DNA of 64,000 nucleotides from Pseudomonadota bacterium (lineage in GTDB: Bacteria > Pseudomonadota > Gammaproteobacteria > Ga0077536), in contig JADJYF010000011.1 in the NCBI GenBank assembly GCA_016719885.1, positions 62,001-126,000 of the forward strand. Direction: 5' to 3'. Shown here one piece after another: positions 34,996 through 44,212 of the stretch (positions are counted from its first letter, which is position 1; each line of letters starts with the position of its first letter). The notes beneath the pieces were generated by a model that did not search any database, was not told the DNA's origin, and worked only from the letters and a program-made list of their open reading frames with translations. Made by a program: the position numbers and the translations under genes.

Positions 34996-37182
34996 TCAAT
35001 AACGCAGGTTGACGGTGAAATTGGCATGCACTCCCGGCCAGCTCGCGATCTCGACTCGCGGGTCGTCCGGCGCCAGGCGCCGTACCTCGGCATAGGACCA
35101 CACCCGCTGATTGCCAAGGTTGTACAGACCGAGATGGCAGCTCGCATGGGGACTCGGCGCCCAATGCATGATGAGGTCGACCACCGTGCGTGCCGGCGGT
35201 ACGAAGAACGGCGCGGTGCTGAAATCCGTGCGGTTCTGATGCGCGTAGTGGGTGACGTGCAAGTCGGCCGCGAACGGCCACGCGGAGGGTTGCCAGCGCA
35301 ACGAGAACAGCGCCTTCATCGGCGTGACGGTGTTGAGCGGCTGCTTGCTGACTTCGTTGGTGCCGTGCGCCCAGTGCATGCTGGAGGCCAGCCGGAAATC
35401 TTCCAGGCGCGGCCACAGCGCGCCGAGCTGCTGTTCGAATTCCGCCTCCACGCCGTAGATGCTGGCTTCGGCGAGATTGCGCGATTGGAACAATTGCGCG
35501 CCGCTCACCGGATCGACGCCGAGTCGCGCGCGGCTCTCGATGAAATCCTCGTAACGCGCATAGTAGGCGCCGGCCTCGAAGCGCGTGCCGCGCCAGTCGA
35601 AGCGAAAGCCGGCTTCGGCATTGCGTGATCGTTCGGGCTTCAGATCGGGATTGGGCAGTGCGCGCACGTTGAGCGCGGCGAGATCGAGATAGAGATTGAC
35701 ATCAGCGGCGGGCGGCGCGCGAAAGCCTTCGGCGTAATTGGCGTACAGCGCCAGCGCATCCACCACCCGCCAGGTGGCGCCCAGGCGCAGCGTGAGATCG
35801 TCGTCCTCGAGATCTGTCATGCGTGACTGGTCGGTGAATATGCTGTCGGTCTTGGCATTGAGGTCGAAGTGATCCCAGCGCAGCGCCGGCACGATGCTGA
35901 CGCGGCCGAGGATGATTTCGTCCTGGCCGTACACACCGACCTCGGTGGAATCCGAGACCGGCATGTCGCGCAGCGGAAAGCGCTCGCCGAGCAAGGTCGT
36001 GCTGGCGATGCCGGTGACGCGGTCGGTGGACAGGCCGGTACGCGATTCGGTCAGGCGCGAATCGTCCCACTCGACGCCCGACACCAGCACGTGCTCGAGG
36101 GGGCCGGTGACGAAATTCCAGCGTGTTCGCATTTCACCGCCGTAGCCGCGCTCGCGCAGCTTGAAATTGCGCTCGAGAAACAGCGCGTGGCCGGTCGGTC
36201 CGAGGCGCTCCTCGTCGGTGAACTGGCGCGTGCTGTCGTCCTGGCGATAGAGCGTCACGCTGCCTTCGTCCATCCAGCCGATGCGCGGCAGCGTATAGGT
36301 CACGGCCGTGCGCCAGCGGTCCTGCTGGTCATCGCCGCCGAGACGACTGGTGGTGGCGAATCGCCCAAAGCCGAGCAGGGCATGCAGATCGCTGTCGGCG
36401 GCGCGACGAAAGTAGTCGAGCGAGGTGCGCAGCGTGCTGCCGTTACTGAAGTCGTGGGTCCATTTGCTGAACGACTGCCATTGGTAGAAATCGACGCGGT
36501 CGTCGGCCACGCCGCGCGCGCGGTTGTCCGGCTCGTCGCCGCTGCGATAGCTGAAGGATGTCACGAGCGCGTCGCTGGCTTGCGCATAGGCGTAGGTGCC
36601 TTGGCCCATGGCACTGTCATTGCCGCCGAAATATCCGGCATTACCACACACGTAGTGAGTGCGCCCGGGTGCCACCAGGTCGCGACCGTCGACCGAGTCA
36701 ATCACCATCACGCCGCCGAGCGCATCGGAGCCGTACAGCGCCGAGGCCGGGCCGCGCAGGATCTCGATGCGCTTGATGATCGCGGGGTCAAGGCTCAAGC
36801 GGCTGCTGTCGGCAAAATTGCCGACATTGAACTGCTGCGGCAGCGGCACGCCATCGAACTCCAGTGCCACGCGATTGCCGCCTATGCCGCGAATGCTCAA
36901 GCCGGTCGCGCCAAAGCGCGGGGTGTCGACGTCGCTTTCCAGGCTTGCCTCGTAGCGCGATATGTCGCCGAGGCCCTGCGCCTGTTCCATCGCCAGGCGC
37001 TCCTGCGTGATGACCGTGACCGGCGCCGGCACCGTCCAGCGCGGTCTTTCGGTCTTGGCGCCGACCACCACGATTTCCTCGAGGTGGCTGGGCGCGTCGG
37101 CGCTCGCGGCCTGCGCGCCCCATGGTGCGAGCAGTGCGAATGCCGCGCAGCATCGCAGTGTTATCGGGTATTTGAGATCCAT
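34996..37182 (-). CDS. TonB-dependent outer-membrane receptor, possibly heme type
   Basis: The 728-residue product has a signal peptide ending at GAQA, a TonB box-like EEIVVVGAK, a plug domain (TVPAPVTVITQERLAME, GLSIRGIGGNRVALEFDGVP, RIEILRGPASALYGSDALGG) and a 22-strand barrel ending in aromatic VNLRY. NYAEGFRAPPAADVN is like the FRAP/NPNL region of heme/hemoglobin receptors (here FRAPP and LPNPDLKPERS). Cargo is inferred as heme or another iron complex, which would suit the heme-rich neighbours. ATG 37182 gives the best signal peptide. Confidence 0.85.
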   Translation of the reverse strand: MDLKYPITLRCCAAFALLAPWGAQAASADAPSHLEEIVVVGAKTERPRWTVPAPVTVITQERLAMEQAQGLGDISRYEASLESDVDTPRFGATGLSIRGIGGNRVALEFDGVPLPQQFNVGNFADSSRLSLDPAIIKRIEILRGPASALYGSDALGGVMVIDSVDGRDLVAPGRTHYVCGNAGYFGGNDSAMGQGTYAYAQASDALVTSFSYRSGDEPDNRARGVADDRVDFYQWQSFSKWTHDFSNGSTLRTSLDYFRRAADSDLHALLGFGRFATTSRLGGDDQQDRWRTAVTYTLPRIGWMDEGSVTLYRQDDSTRQFTDEERLGPTGHALFLERNFKLRERGYGGEMRTRWNFVTGPLEHVLVSGVEWDDSRLTESRTGLSTDRVTGIASTTLLGERFPLRDMPVSDSTEVGVYGQDEIILGRVSIVPALRWDHFDLNAKTDSIFTDQSRMTDLEDDDLTLRLGATWRVVDALALYANYAEGFRAPPAADVNLYLDLAALNVRALPNPDLKPERSRNAEAGFRFDWRGTRFEAGAYYARYEDFIESRARLGVDPVSGAQLFQSRNLAEASIYGVEAEFEQQLGALWPRLEDFRLASSMHWAHGTNEVSKQPLNTVTPMKALFSLRWQPSAWPFAADLHVTHYAHQNRTDFSTAPFFVPPARTVVDLIMHWAPSPHASCHLGLYNLGNQRVWSYAEVRRLAPDDPRVEIASWPGVHANFTVNLRY

Positions 37183-37319
37183 GTCTTCGCTCCGGCGACT
37201 CATTGCGTTGATTGAGTATGGTCGGCAACGCAACGCGCGCTTGGCAACCGCGTCGACGTGCCCGTGGGGCGCGTTGGCATCACCTGCGCGGAAAGGATCT
37301 ATCGTGACGCGAGCGCTTA

Positions 37320-37335
37320 CATGATTTCGATCATG
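37320..37335. promoter_or_regulatory. Palindrome CATGATTTCGATCATG upstream of the TonB receptor
   Basis: Perfect six-base arms around TTCG in the 183-base gap between heme A synthase and the TonB receptor. The TGAT-N4-ATCA core resembles a Crp/FNR-type site but lacks the outer TT/AA bases. It lies 138 bases before the receptor start. Confidence 0.35.
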
Positions 37336-37365
37336 GTTTGCATCGCGAGCGAACCGCCATCGACT

Positions 37366-38196
37366 TCAAGCGCTGGCTGTATGCGCGTGGCGTCGTCGCA
37401 TGCCGAACATCAAGGCCACGCCGCCAGCGGCGCACACATCGTGCGCCACCAGCAGCGCGGCGGGTGCGCCGAGCCATGCGGCACTGGCGCCGATGAGCCA
37501 TTGCGCAAGCGCGAGTGTCTTGAGCAGGCGCGCCTCGAAGGCGAGACCTGCCGCGCGTGCCTGCCGGGCCACGCGCATCGCCCAGCCCGCGGCGACGATC
37601 GCCAGGCCCAGGTGCACGAAGGCCGCTGCTGTCGGCGCGCCCGCGCCGGCGGTCGCACCGAGCGCGATCTGCATGGCCCATAGCAGCACACCCAGGCGCG
37701 CATCGCGGGCAAGGCGCTGCGCGGTGCGGGCATCGTCCACTGCCTGCGTGCGCGTGATGCCGAAGGCGACCGCCAGCATCGCGTAGCCACCGAACAGGTT
37801 GCCGAACACCACCGGCAGCGCGCGCGAGCCGGCGCTGGCGATGCCGAGCACCGACAGCGCCACGGCCAGCAGCAGCAGTAGCCAGGCCGCGCGCGCCGTG
37901 TCGCGATCGCGTGGTGGCCGCGCCAGGGCCACGACCAGCAGCACCAGTATCACCAGCAGCGCGGAGGAGGCGGCCACGCGGTGCACGGCGCGTGCCGGGC
38001 GCAATTGTTCGGCGCTGGCGCTCGCGTGCAGGGTCGCAGGGGTCGTCATGACCGCTCTGCACAGCGGCCAGATGTCGCAGGTCGCGCGCGGCTGCGCGAG
38101 GCGCAACCAGGCGCTGACGCCGATGACGACGAGCATGAGCATGACCAGCGTCCAGGCCAACGCCTGGACGGTGTGATGGCGACGGGCGGACAGCAT
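37366..38196 (-). CDS. ctaA: Heme A synthase (COX15/CtaA family)
   Basis: The 276-residue membrane protein has about eight hydrophobic segments in two four-helix halves. Heme-ligand histidines appear in RAVHRVAAS, AFVHLGLAIV and LLVAHDVCAAGG. A paired cysteine segment (TCDIWPLCR) lies in the first outside loop. The enzyme oxidises the C8 methyl of heme O to heme A. It is short relative to many CtaA proteins. It is divergent from the heme-copper cluster and shares its Dnr-box gap, which, with ctaB, suggests the reductase carries A- or O-type heme. Confidence 0.82.
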   Translation of the reverse strand: MLSARRHHTVQALAWTLVMLMLVVIGVSAWLRLAQPRATCDIWPLCRAVMTTPATLHASASAEQLRPARAVHRVAASSALLVILVLLVVALARPPRDRDTARAAWLLLLLAVALSVLGIASAGSRALPVVFGNLFGGYAMLAVAFGITRTQAVDDARTAQRLARDARLGVLLWAMQIALGATAGAGAPTAAAFVHLGLAIVAAGWAMRVARQARAAGLAFEARLLKTLALAQWLIGASAAWLGAPAALLVAHDVCAAGGVALMFGMRRRHAHTASA

Positions 38197-38299
38197 CGTG
38201 CTTGAGAACTGCGATTAGCCTGCCTAACATCATAGGCGAAGTGCGGCGTCGTCACGACGCAACGTCCTGTGCAAACACGCTTGAAGACGTGAGCACCCT

Positions 38300-38313
38300 T
38301 GAGCTAAGTCAAG
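38300..38313 (+). promoter_or_regulatory. Dnr/FNR box of the heme-copper reductase cluster
   Basis: TTGAG-CTAA-GTCAA, centred at 38306.5 and embedded in the longer palindrome CCTTGAGCTAAGTCAAGG. A possible -10, CACTAT (38336-38341), is 32 bases downstream. It lies in the 242-base divergent gap between ctaA and the cluster, 139 bases before the first gene, and could serve either direction. Confidence 0.6.
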
Positions 38314-38438
38314 GCATTGTTGCGACGCATTTCCGCACTATCGGCATACGACTCCAATCAGCAGCCATGGACACGGCATCGTGCGTGGCTGCGCGATTGG
38401 ATATCCCAACAATGTGCCCGCAGTGGAGGAACAGACCG

Positions 38439-38609
38439 ATGAGCGATCACCCAGACGATCATGGAGATGACGGACACGGCCCCGTGCCCTTCATGCAGCA
38501 GCTGCTGGACAACCCGTTCATGCTGCTGTTCCTCGGGGTGCTGATCCCGATGGTGCTCTACAACCTGTGGGGCGTCATCGACATTCTCAGCGTGCCGGTC
38601 AGCAAGTAA
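38439..38609 (+). CDS. Small single-helix subunit of the heme-copper reductase
   Basis: The 56-residue product has an acidic, histidine-rich N-terminus (SDHPDDHGDDGHGP) and one membrane helix (PFMLLFLGVLIPMVLYNLWGV). It starts the cluster, 36 bases before subunit II, with GGAGG about ten bases upstream of the ATG. This is like the one-helix subunit IIa of ba3-type (B-family) heme-copper enzymes, although I cannot show homology. The His/Asp cluster may bind metal. Confidence 0.65.
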   Translation: MSDHPDDHGDDGHGPVPFMQQLLDNPFMLLFLGVLIPMVLYNLWGVIDILSVPVSK

Positions 38610-38645
38610 GCATCGCTTCCACCAGCAGCCAAGAGGATTGCAACG

Positions 38646-39185
38646 ATGAGCGCGATACTCCCCCCGTCGGAACGAGTCTGGTACAAGCACCCGATAGACC
38701 GCGTCGAGGGCACCTGGATAGCGATAGCGCTGACCTGGTGCCTGATCATGTTCTTCATGATGATCGGCTGGCATATCTGGGGCAAACAGAATCTCTCCAC
38801 CGAGACCTACCGGACCACCGCCGAGCAATACACCGCCAAGGTGCAGGCGATGGTCGACAAATACACGGTGCGCACCGAAACCGATCAGAAAATCCCGGTG
38901 GTCGCGGCGCCGCCCGGCAGCGACATCTTCCTGGTCGCGCGCCTATGGAGCTTCTGGCCGATCCTGGAACTGGAGAACGGCAAGACCTACCGCCTGCACC
39001 TGAGCTCGATGGACTACAACCACGGGTTCTCGCTGCAACCGGCCAACATCAATATCCAGGTCGTGCCGGGTTATGAGCACGTGGTGACCATCACGCCCAA
39101 TCAATCCGGGCAATATTCGGTGGTGTGTAACGAATTCTGCGGCATTGGCCATCATGCGATGGTCAGCCGGCTGTATGTCAAGTGA
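38646..39185 (+). CDS. CuA-containing subunit II of a B-family heme-copper reductase
   Basis: The 179-residue product has one membrane anchor (ALTWCLIMFFMMIGWHIWG) and a C-terminal cupredoxin domain with the full CuA ligand set: His in MDYNHGFSLQ and the CNEFCGIGHHAM loop (CxxxCxxxHxxM). This resembles Thermus ba3 subunit II. It accepts electrons from a soluble donor (cytochrome c or cupredoxin) and passes them to subunit I, which follows ten bases later. The enzyme it serves is discussed under subunit I. Confidence 0.9.
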   Translation: MSAILPPSERVWYKHPIDRVEGTWIAIALTWCLIMFFMMIGWHIWGKQNLSTETYRTTAEQYTAKVQAMVDKYTVRTETDQKIPVVAAPPGSDIFLVARLWSFWPILELENGKTYRLHLSSMDYNHGFSLQPANINIQVVPGYEHVVTITPNQSGQYSVVCNEFCGIGHHAMVSRLYVK

Positions 39186-39195
39186 GGAGAGTACG

Positions 39196-40896
39196 ATGAG
39201 CATCGCAACCACTTATCGCACCTGTCCACGGTCCGGTCTGCAGTTCGAGAAGAACGCCGAAGCGCTCATGAAGGCCAACGCCTTCATCGGCGTGGTGTGG
39301 CTGCTGATCGGTGGCATTCTCGCCGTCGGCGTGGTGCTGACGCGCTGGCCGGCCGTGCATTGGCTGCCAGCCGACAAGTTCTACATGGTGTTGACCGCCC
39401 ACGGTATCGACATGCTGATCTTCTGGATCATCTTCTTCGAAGTCGCGGTGCTGTACTTCGCCTCGTCGAGCTTGCTGCGTTGTCGACTCGCCACGCCACG
39501 TGTCGCCTGGCTCGCCTTTGCGCTGATGCTGATCGGCTCGGTGCTGAACAATGTCACGGTCTTTCGCGGCGCCTCGAGCGTGATGATGACGTCCTACGTG
39601 CCGATGATGGCCGAGCCCAATTTCTACCTGGGCCTCATCCTGTTCGCGGTGGGGGCGCTCATCGCCTGCTTCGTGTTCTTCGGCACGCTGGTGGTGGCGA
39701 AACGCGAAAAGACCTATGAAGGTTCGGTGCCGCTGGTGACCTTCGGCGCCATCACGGCGGCCATCATCGCGGTGTTCACCATCAGTTCGGGCGCCATCAT
39801 CCTGATCCCGACCTGGCTGAAAGCGCTGGGCATCGTGCACGAAGTCGATGCGCTGGTGTATCGCACGGTGTGGTGGGCTTTCGGGCATTCCTCGCAGCAG
39901 ATCAACGTCGCCGCGCATATATCGGTGTGGTACCTGGTCGCCGCCGTGGCGTTCGGCGCCAAACCGATGAGCGAGCGCGTCAGTCGCATGGCCTTCCTGC
40001 TGTACATCCTGTTCCTGCAGCTGGCCAGCGCGCATCACCTGCTCGCCGACCCGGGCCTGTCGACGCCGTGGAAAGTGGTCAACACCAGCTACTTCATGTA
40101 TTTCGCGGTGCTGGCCTCGATGATTCACGGCCTGACCATCCCGGGTGCGATGGAAGTGGCGCAGCGGCGCAAGGGCTATACCAAGGGCCTGTTCGAATGG
40201 CTGCGCAAGGCGCCGTGGGGCAACCCGACCTTCTCCGGCGTGTTCATTGCCATCATCGGCTTCGGCTTCCTGGGCGGCATCTCGGGCGTGATGATGGGCA
40301 CCGAGCAGCTCAACATGATCATCCACAACACCATCTACGTGCCTGGTCATTTCCATGCCACGGTGGTGATAGGCACCACGCTGACCTTCATGGCGCTGAC
40401 CTACTACCTGATCCCGGTGCTGTTCAAGCGCGAGATGATCGCGCCGGGACTCGCCAAGTGGCAGCCCTACCTGTTCGGCTTCTCGATGTATTTCTTCTGC
40501 CTGGTGATGATGGGCGCCGGTACCTTGGGCGTCGAACGCCGCCATTGGGACATGGCCTTCGGCGGTTCGCCGCTCGCCTATGAGTGGCCGGGCGCGGCCT
40601 ATCTCATGATGGGGCTGGTGGGCGTCGCCGGTGTGGCGGCCATCCTGGGTGGCGCGATCTACATCTTCATCACGGTCGGGTCGCTGCTGTGGGGCCGCCG
40701 GCTCGAGGACGGCGAAGTCAGCGCGCGCTTCGTGCCGGTGGCGCGCGCGGCGCCGACCGCCATTGCCCAGACCTATGGCTCGGCGGGCTTTGCCGCCCCC
40801 GGTACCTTTGCGCTGGCGATGGTGTTCCTGATCTCCTTCGTCCTCTACTACTTCATCAACTGGAAGTACCTCTCGACCCTGTGGGGTTTGAGTTGA
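39196..40896 (+). CDS. B-family heme-copper subunit I lacking the HPEVY tyrosine (NO reductase candidate)
   Basis: The 566-residue multi-helix protein keeps all six metal histidines: His69 (low-spin heme, LTAHG), His231 and the His280-His281 pair (CuB, 49 and 50 residues apart as in ba3 oxidase), His385 and His387 (VPGHFHAT). SAHHLLADPGLSTPWK and HNTIYVPGHFH are B-family marks. The helix VI HPEVY motif of oxygen reductases is HSSQQ here, so the cross-linked tyrosine is absent. Loss of this tyrosine is known in CuA-containing nitric oxide reductases derived from oxygen reductases. With nirS, Dnr boxes and a Dnr regulator around it, NO reduction to N2O is my inference. GAGGAGAG precedes ATG 39196. 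Confidence 0.85.
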   Translation: MSIATTYRTCPRSGLQFEKNAEALMKANAFIGVVWLLIGGILAVGVVLTRWPAVHWLPADKFYMVLTAHGIDMLIFWIIFFEVAVLYFASSSLLRCRLATPRVAWLAFALMLIGSVLNNVTVFRGASSVMMTSYVPMMAEPNFYLGLILFAVGALIACFVFFGTLVVAKREKTYEGSVPLVTFGAITAAIIAVFTISSGAIILIPTWLKALGIVHEVDALVYRTVWWAFGHSSQQINVAAHISVWYLVAAVAFGAKPMSERVSRMAFLLYILFLQLASAHHLLADPGLSTPWKVVNTSYFMYFAVLASMIHGLTIPGAMEVAQRRKGYTKGLFEWLRKAPWGNPTFSGVFIAIIGFGFLGGISGVMMGTEQLNMIIHNTIYVPGHFHATVVIGTTLTFMALTYYLIPVLFKREMIAPGLAKWQPYLFGFSMYFFCLVMMGAGTLGVERRHWDMAFGGSPLAYEWPGAAYLMMGLVGVAGVAAILGGAIYIFITVGSLLWGRRLEDGEVSARFVPVARAAPTAIAQTYGSAGFAAPGTFALAMVFLISFVLYYFINWKYLSTLWGLS

Positions 40897-40924
40897 GCAC
40901 CGGTCACTGACGCGGGGGATCTCC

Positions 40925-41821
40925 ATGAACAGCGCACCCATGGCCTTATCAGTCGACGACCAGCCGCGTTGGCGGCTGGTGGCCGGCGTGTTCAAGCTGC
41001 GCATCGGCATGCTGATCATGCTGACTGCGCTGGCGGGGCTGGCCATAGCGCCGGCCCCCGCGCCGGCGGCCTGGCGCGTGCTGGTGATGGCGCTCGCGGT
41101 GTTTGTCGCCTCGGCGAGTTCGGGGGCATTCAACCAGTTCGTCGAAGCCGACAGCGACCGGCGCATGGTGCGCACCCGCAACCGTGCCTTCGCGAGCGGC
41201 GCGCTGCGTGCCGGCCCGGCCTGGATGGGCGTGATTGTCGGCCTGCTGGCGCTGGCGGTTGCGACCACCTGGGCGGTGCTGAATGGTACGGCCGCGGTGT
41301 TCCTGTTCCTCGGCGCCTTCACCTACGGGGTGGTCTACACCGTGGCCCTGAAGCGCCGTACCTGGCTCAACATCGTGTTCGGCGGCTTGGCCGGCAGCTT
41401 CGCGGTCCTGACCGGCGCGGCGGCGGCCGATCCGCAGCTCGGCGTGCTGCCCTTGCTGCTTGCGTTGATCCTGTTCCTGTGGACGCCGCCGCATTTCTGG
41501 AGTCTCGCCATCGCCAACTGCGCGGACTACGCGGCCGCTGACGTGCCGATGTTGCCGGTGGTGGTCGGCGTGCCACGCGCGGCGCGCATCGTGCACTGGA
41601 ATGCCGTCGCGCTGGTGGCGGTATCCTTGCTGCCGGCGGCCTTCGGCGCCGGACTTTGCTACCTGCTGGCGGCGACCATCGGCGGCGCATGGTTCGTCTA
41701 CAAAACCCGCGCGCTGGCGCGCAATCCCGCGCGCGATACCGCCATGGCCGCGTTCTTCGCCTCCATGGTGCAACTCGCGGTGCTGATCGGTGGTGTGGCA
41801 CTCGATGCGCTGGTGCACTGA
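40925..41821 (+). CDS. ctaB: Heme O synthase (protoheme IX farnesyltransferase)
   Basis: The 298-residue UbiA-family membrane prenyltransferase adds farnesyl to heme B. The prenyl-diphosphate/Mg motif is NQFVEADSDRRMVRTRNR (about residues 64-81), and the second acidic loop is represented by ADYAAADVPMLPVVVG. LFLWTPPHFWSLAI is diagnostic of CtaB. It supplies modified heme to the neighbouring reductase. It starts 28 bases after subunit I and overlaps the SCO gene by 17 bases. Confidence 0.92.
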   Translation: MNSAPMALSVDDQPRWRLVAGVFKLRIGMLIMLTALAGLAIAPAPAPAAWRVLVMALAVFVASASSGAFNQFVEADSDRRMVRTRNRAFASGALRAGPAWMGVIVGLLALAVATTWAVLNGTAAVFLFLGAFTYGVVYTVALKRRTWLNIVFGGLAGSFAVLTGAAAADPQLGVLPLLLALILFLWTPPHFWSLAIANCADYAAADVPMLPVVVGVPRAARIVHWNAVALVAVSLLPAAFGAGLCYLLAATIGGAWFVYKTRALARNPARDTAMAAFFASMVQLAVLIGGVALDALVH

Positions 41822-42641
41822 CACGGCAGGGAGTCTGGTACTGCTGCTGCTGGCAGCACTGTGCGCACCGGCGGTGCACGCACTCGGCGTGCCCAAGCTC
41901 GATGCCGAGGCGGCGCTGACCGCCAGCCAGGCCGTGCTCGGCAGCCAACCAGCGGATTTCACCTTGCTCGATACCCGCGAGCGGCCCGTGCGCCTGGCGA
42001 GCCTGCGCGGCAAACCGTTACTGGTCAGCTTCATCTACACCGGCTGTTTCACGGTCTGCCCGACCCAGACCCGCACTTTGCACGAGGCGGTGCGCGGCCT
42101 CGACCGCATGCTCGGTCCCGATCAGTTCAACGTGGTCAGCATCGGCTTCAACCAGCCATTCGACAGCCCGCAGGCGCTCGGCGCCTTCGCGGCCCAACAT
42201 CGCATCGACTATCCGAACTGGCAGTTTCTGAGTCCCCACGCGCGCATCGTCGCGGACCTCGCGCGCGCCTACGGCTTTTCCTACACGGAAACGCCGGCCG
42301 GTTTCGAACATGTCGTCGGCGTGACGGTGGTCGATGCCAACGGCCGCATCTACCGCCAGGTTTACGGTGAACGCTTGAACGCCGAAGCACTGGGCGAGCC
42401 CCTGCGCGAACTGCTGTTGTCGACGCCGGTGTCCGCCGCCGCCGGGTCGACATCCTTGCTCGAGCGCGTGCGCCTGTTGTGCACGGTCTATGACCCCGAC
42501 ACCGGCCAATACCGCTACAACTGGTCCTTGCTGCTGCAGGTGGTGAGCGGGCTGGCGTTCTTCCTGACCGTCGGCATCTACCTGTGGCGCGAACGTCGGC
42601 CGCACCCGTCCGCCACGGCGGTCGCCGAGATCCAAACATGA
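41805..42641 (+). CDS. SCO1/SenC copper chaperone with C-terminal membrane helix
   Basis: The 278-residue product has an N-terminal signal or anchor, a thioredoxin-like SCO domain with the copper motif YTGCFTVCPTQT and the distant ligand in FEHVVGVTVVD, and an added C-terminal tail with one helix (LLLQVVSGLAFFLTVGIYLW). SCO proteins deliver copper or reduce the CuA cysteines of subunit II. ATG 41805 is chosen over upstream alternatives because it begins just before the hydrophobic signal. The C-terminal helix is an unusual addition. Confidence 0.88.
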   Translation: MRWCTDTAGSLVLLLLAALCAPAVHALGVPKLDAEAALTASQAVLGSQPADFTLLDTRERPVRLASLRGKPLLVSFIYTGCFTVCPTQTRTLHEAVRGLDRMLGPDQFNVVSIGFNQPFDSPQALGAFAAQHRIDYPNWQFLSPHARIVADLARAYGFSYTETPAGFEHVVGVTVVDANGRIYRQVYGERLNAEALGEPLRELLLSTPVSAAAGSTSLLERVRLLCTVYDPDTGQYRYNWSLLLQVVSGLAFFLTVGIYLWRERRPHPSATAVAEIQT

Positions 42642-42658
42642 ATCGTCGTTGACCACCC

Positions 42659-44212
42659 ATGATCGAGACCATCGCCCCGTCAGGAAACGCCGCCTGGCGG
42701 TGGTTGGAACAGGGCTTCGACCGTGTCTTTGGGGCCAGCGCCAATCCCCTGCGCCTGCTGGGCGCGCTGCTGTTCCTGAGCTTTGCGCTGCTGGTGGTGA
42801 GCGGGGTGTGGCTGTACGCGGTGTTTGATACCTCGGTCGCCGGCGCCCACGCCTCGGTGGCGCGCCTGACCCAGGCGCGCTGGTCCGTCGGCGCACTCAT
42901 GCACAGCGTGCATCGCTATGCGACCGATGCCTTCGTCATTCTCACGGTCCTGCACCTGTTGCGCGAGCTCTTGCATGGTCGCTGGCGTCACTTCCGGCGC
43001 TTCTCGTGGTGGACGGGTTGCGTGCTGCTGCCGCTCATTGCCGTGTGCGCCATCGGTGGCTTCTGGCTGAACTGGGACGAGCTCGGGCAATTCTCCGCCA
43101 TCGCCACCGCCGAGTGGCTGGATGGTCTGCCGCTGCTGGCGCAGCCGCTGGCGCGCAATTTCCTGTCGGCGGCCGCGGTCAGCGATCGCCTGTTCTCGTT
43201 GTTCGTGTTCGTGCATATCGGTGCATCGCTGCTGCTGCTGCTCGGCGCGTGGTTGCATTTGCAACGCATGAGCCATGCGGTGGTGTGGCCGACGCGCAGG
43301 CTCGCGCTGGGCACGGTGTTGACGCTGACGACGCTGGCCGTGGCCGCGCCAGTCACCGAACTCGGCGCGGCGAACCTCGCACGCGTCTCGCCGGCCTTGA
43401 GTTTTGACTGGCTGGTGCTGTGGTTGCATCCGCTGATGTACGCAAGTTCGTCAGCATTCACCTGGACGCTGGTGCTTGCGCCGTTCGCGCTGTTGATGGC
43501 CTTGCCGTGGTTGCGCGGCGGGCCGTCGCCATCCGTGGCGGTGGTCGATGCCGGCAACTGCAATGGCTGCCGTCGCTGCTTCGCCGATTGTCCCTACGGC
43601 GCGGTCAGCATGATTCCCCATCCCGATGTCGGGCATGGTCGCGAACTGGCGGAGGTCGATGCCGCGCTGTGCGCGGGCTGTGGCATCTGTGCCGGCGCCT
43701 GTCCGTCGGCGACGCCGTTTCGCAGCGTGACGGCGCTCATCAACGGCATCGACATGCCTGCCTTGACCGTCGACACCTTGCGCCGGCGCCTGACGACGGG
43801 ACTGCGCGACATCGCCGCACCGCGGCCCATCGTGTTGTTCGCCTGCGCGCGCGGCGCCGACAGCACGCGCGTGGCCGCGCCCGATGTGCTGGTGCTGCCC
43901 TTGCTCTGCAGCGGCCAGCTCGCGCCGGCCTTCGTCGAATATGCCTTGCACGATGGCGCGGCGGCCGTGCTGGTGGCGAGTTGCCATGAACTCGGCTGTG
44001 AATTCCGCCTCGGCGCGCGCTGGAGCCGCGCGCGCCTGGCCGCGCGACGCGAACCGCGCTTACGCGCGAGCGTGTCGCGCAAGCATGTCGAAATCGTGAT
44101 GGCGGAGCGCGGCGAAGAAGGGCGCCTGGCCGTCGCGTTGAATGAATTGCGCCGCGGCATCGCGGCCGACGTCACGCACGCGGCGAGCGGTACGGAGGCA
44201 TCCCATGGCTGA
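42659..44212 (+). CDS. Cytochrome b fused to 2[4Fe-4S] ferredoxin and MvhD-like domain
   Basis: The 517-residue fusion has an N-terminal four-helix cytochrome b with two histidine pairs 14 residues apart (His85/His99, His186/His200), as in bc1-type b hemes. A short extra helix region follows, then two [4Fe-4S] sites (Cys301, 304, 307, 311 and 338, 341, 344, 348). Last comes an MvhD/FlpD-like domain (VLFACARGAD, LLCSGQLAPAFVE, LVASCHELGCEF), which normally bears a [2Fe-2S] cluster and links dehydrogenases to heterodisulfide reductase. It should carry electrons from a soluble low-potential donor to the membrane. The order of domains is one I do not know as a named protein. Confidence 0.8.
   Translation: MIETIAPSGNAAWRWLEQGFDRVFGASANPLRLLGALLFLSFALLVVSGVWLYAVFDTSVAGAHASVARLTQARWSVGALMHSVHRYATDAFVILTVLHLLRELLHGRWRHFRRFSWWTGCVLLPLIAVCAIGGFWLNWDELGQFSAIATAEWLDGLPLLAQPLARNFLSAAAVSDRLFSLFVFVHIGASLLLLLGAWLHLQRMSHAVVWPTRRLALGTVLTLTTLAVAAPVTELGAANLARVSPALSFDWLVLWLHPLMYASSSAFTWTLVLAPFALLMALPWLRGGPSPSVAVVDAGNCNGCRRCFADCPYGAVSMIPHPDVGHGRELAEVDAALCAGCGICAGACPSATPFRSVTALINGIDMPALTVDTLRRRLTTGLRDIAAPRPIVLFACARGADSTRVAAPDVLVLPLLCSGQLAPAFVEYALHDGAAAVLVASCHELGCEFRLGARWSRARLAARREPRLRASVSRKHVEIVMAERGEEGRLAVALNELRRGIAADVTHAASGTEASHG

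Noticed and set aside
39196..40896. An ordinary oxygen-reducing cytochrome c oxidase
   Set aside because: The histidines fit, but the HPEVY tyrosine needed for the cross-link is absent (HSSQQ). The nirS, Dnr and CuB-less paralogue context also points elsewhere. It remains a possibility, not the first choice.
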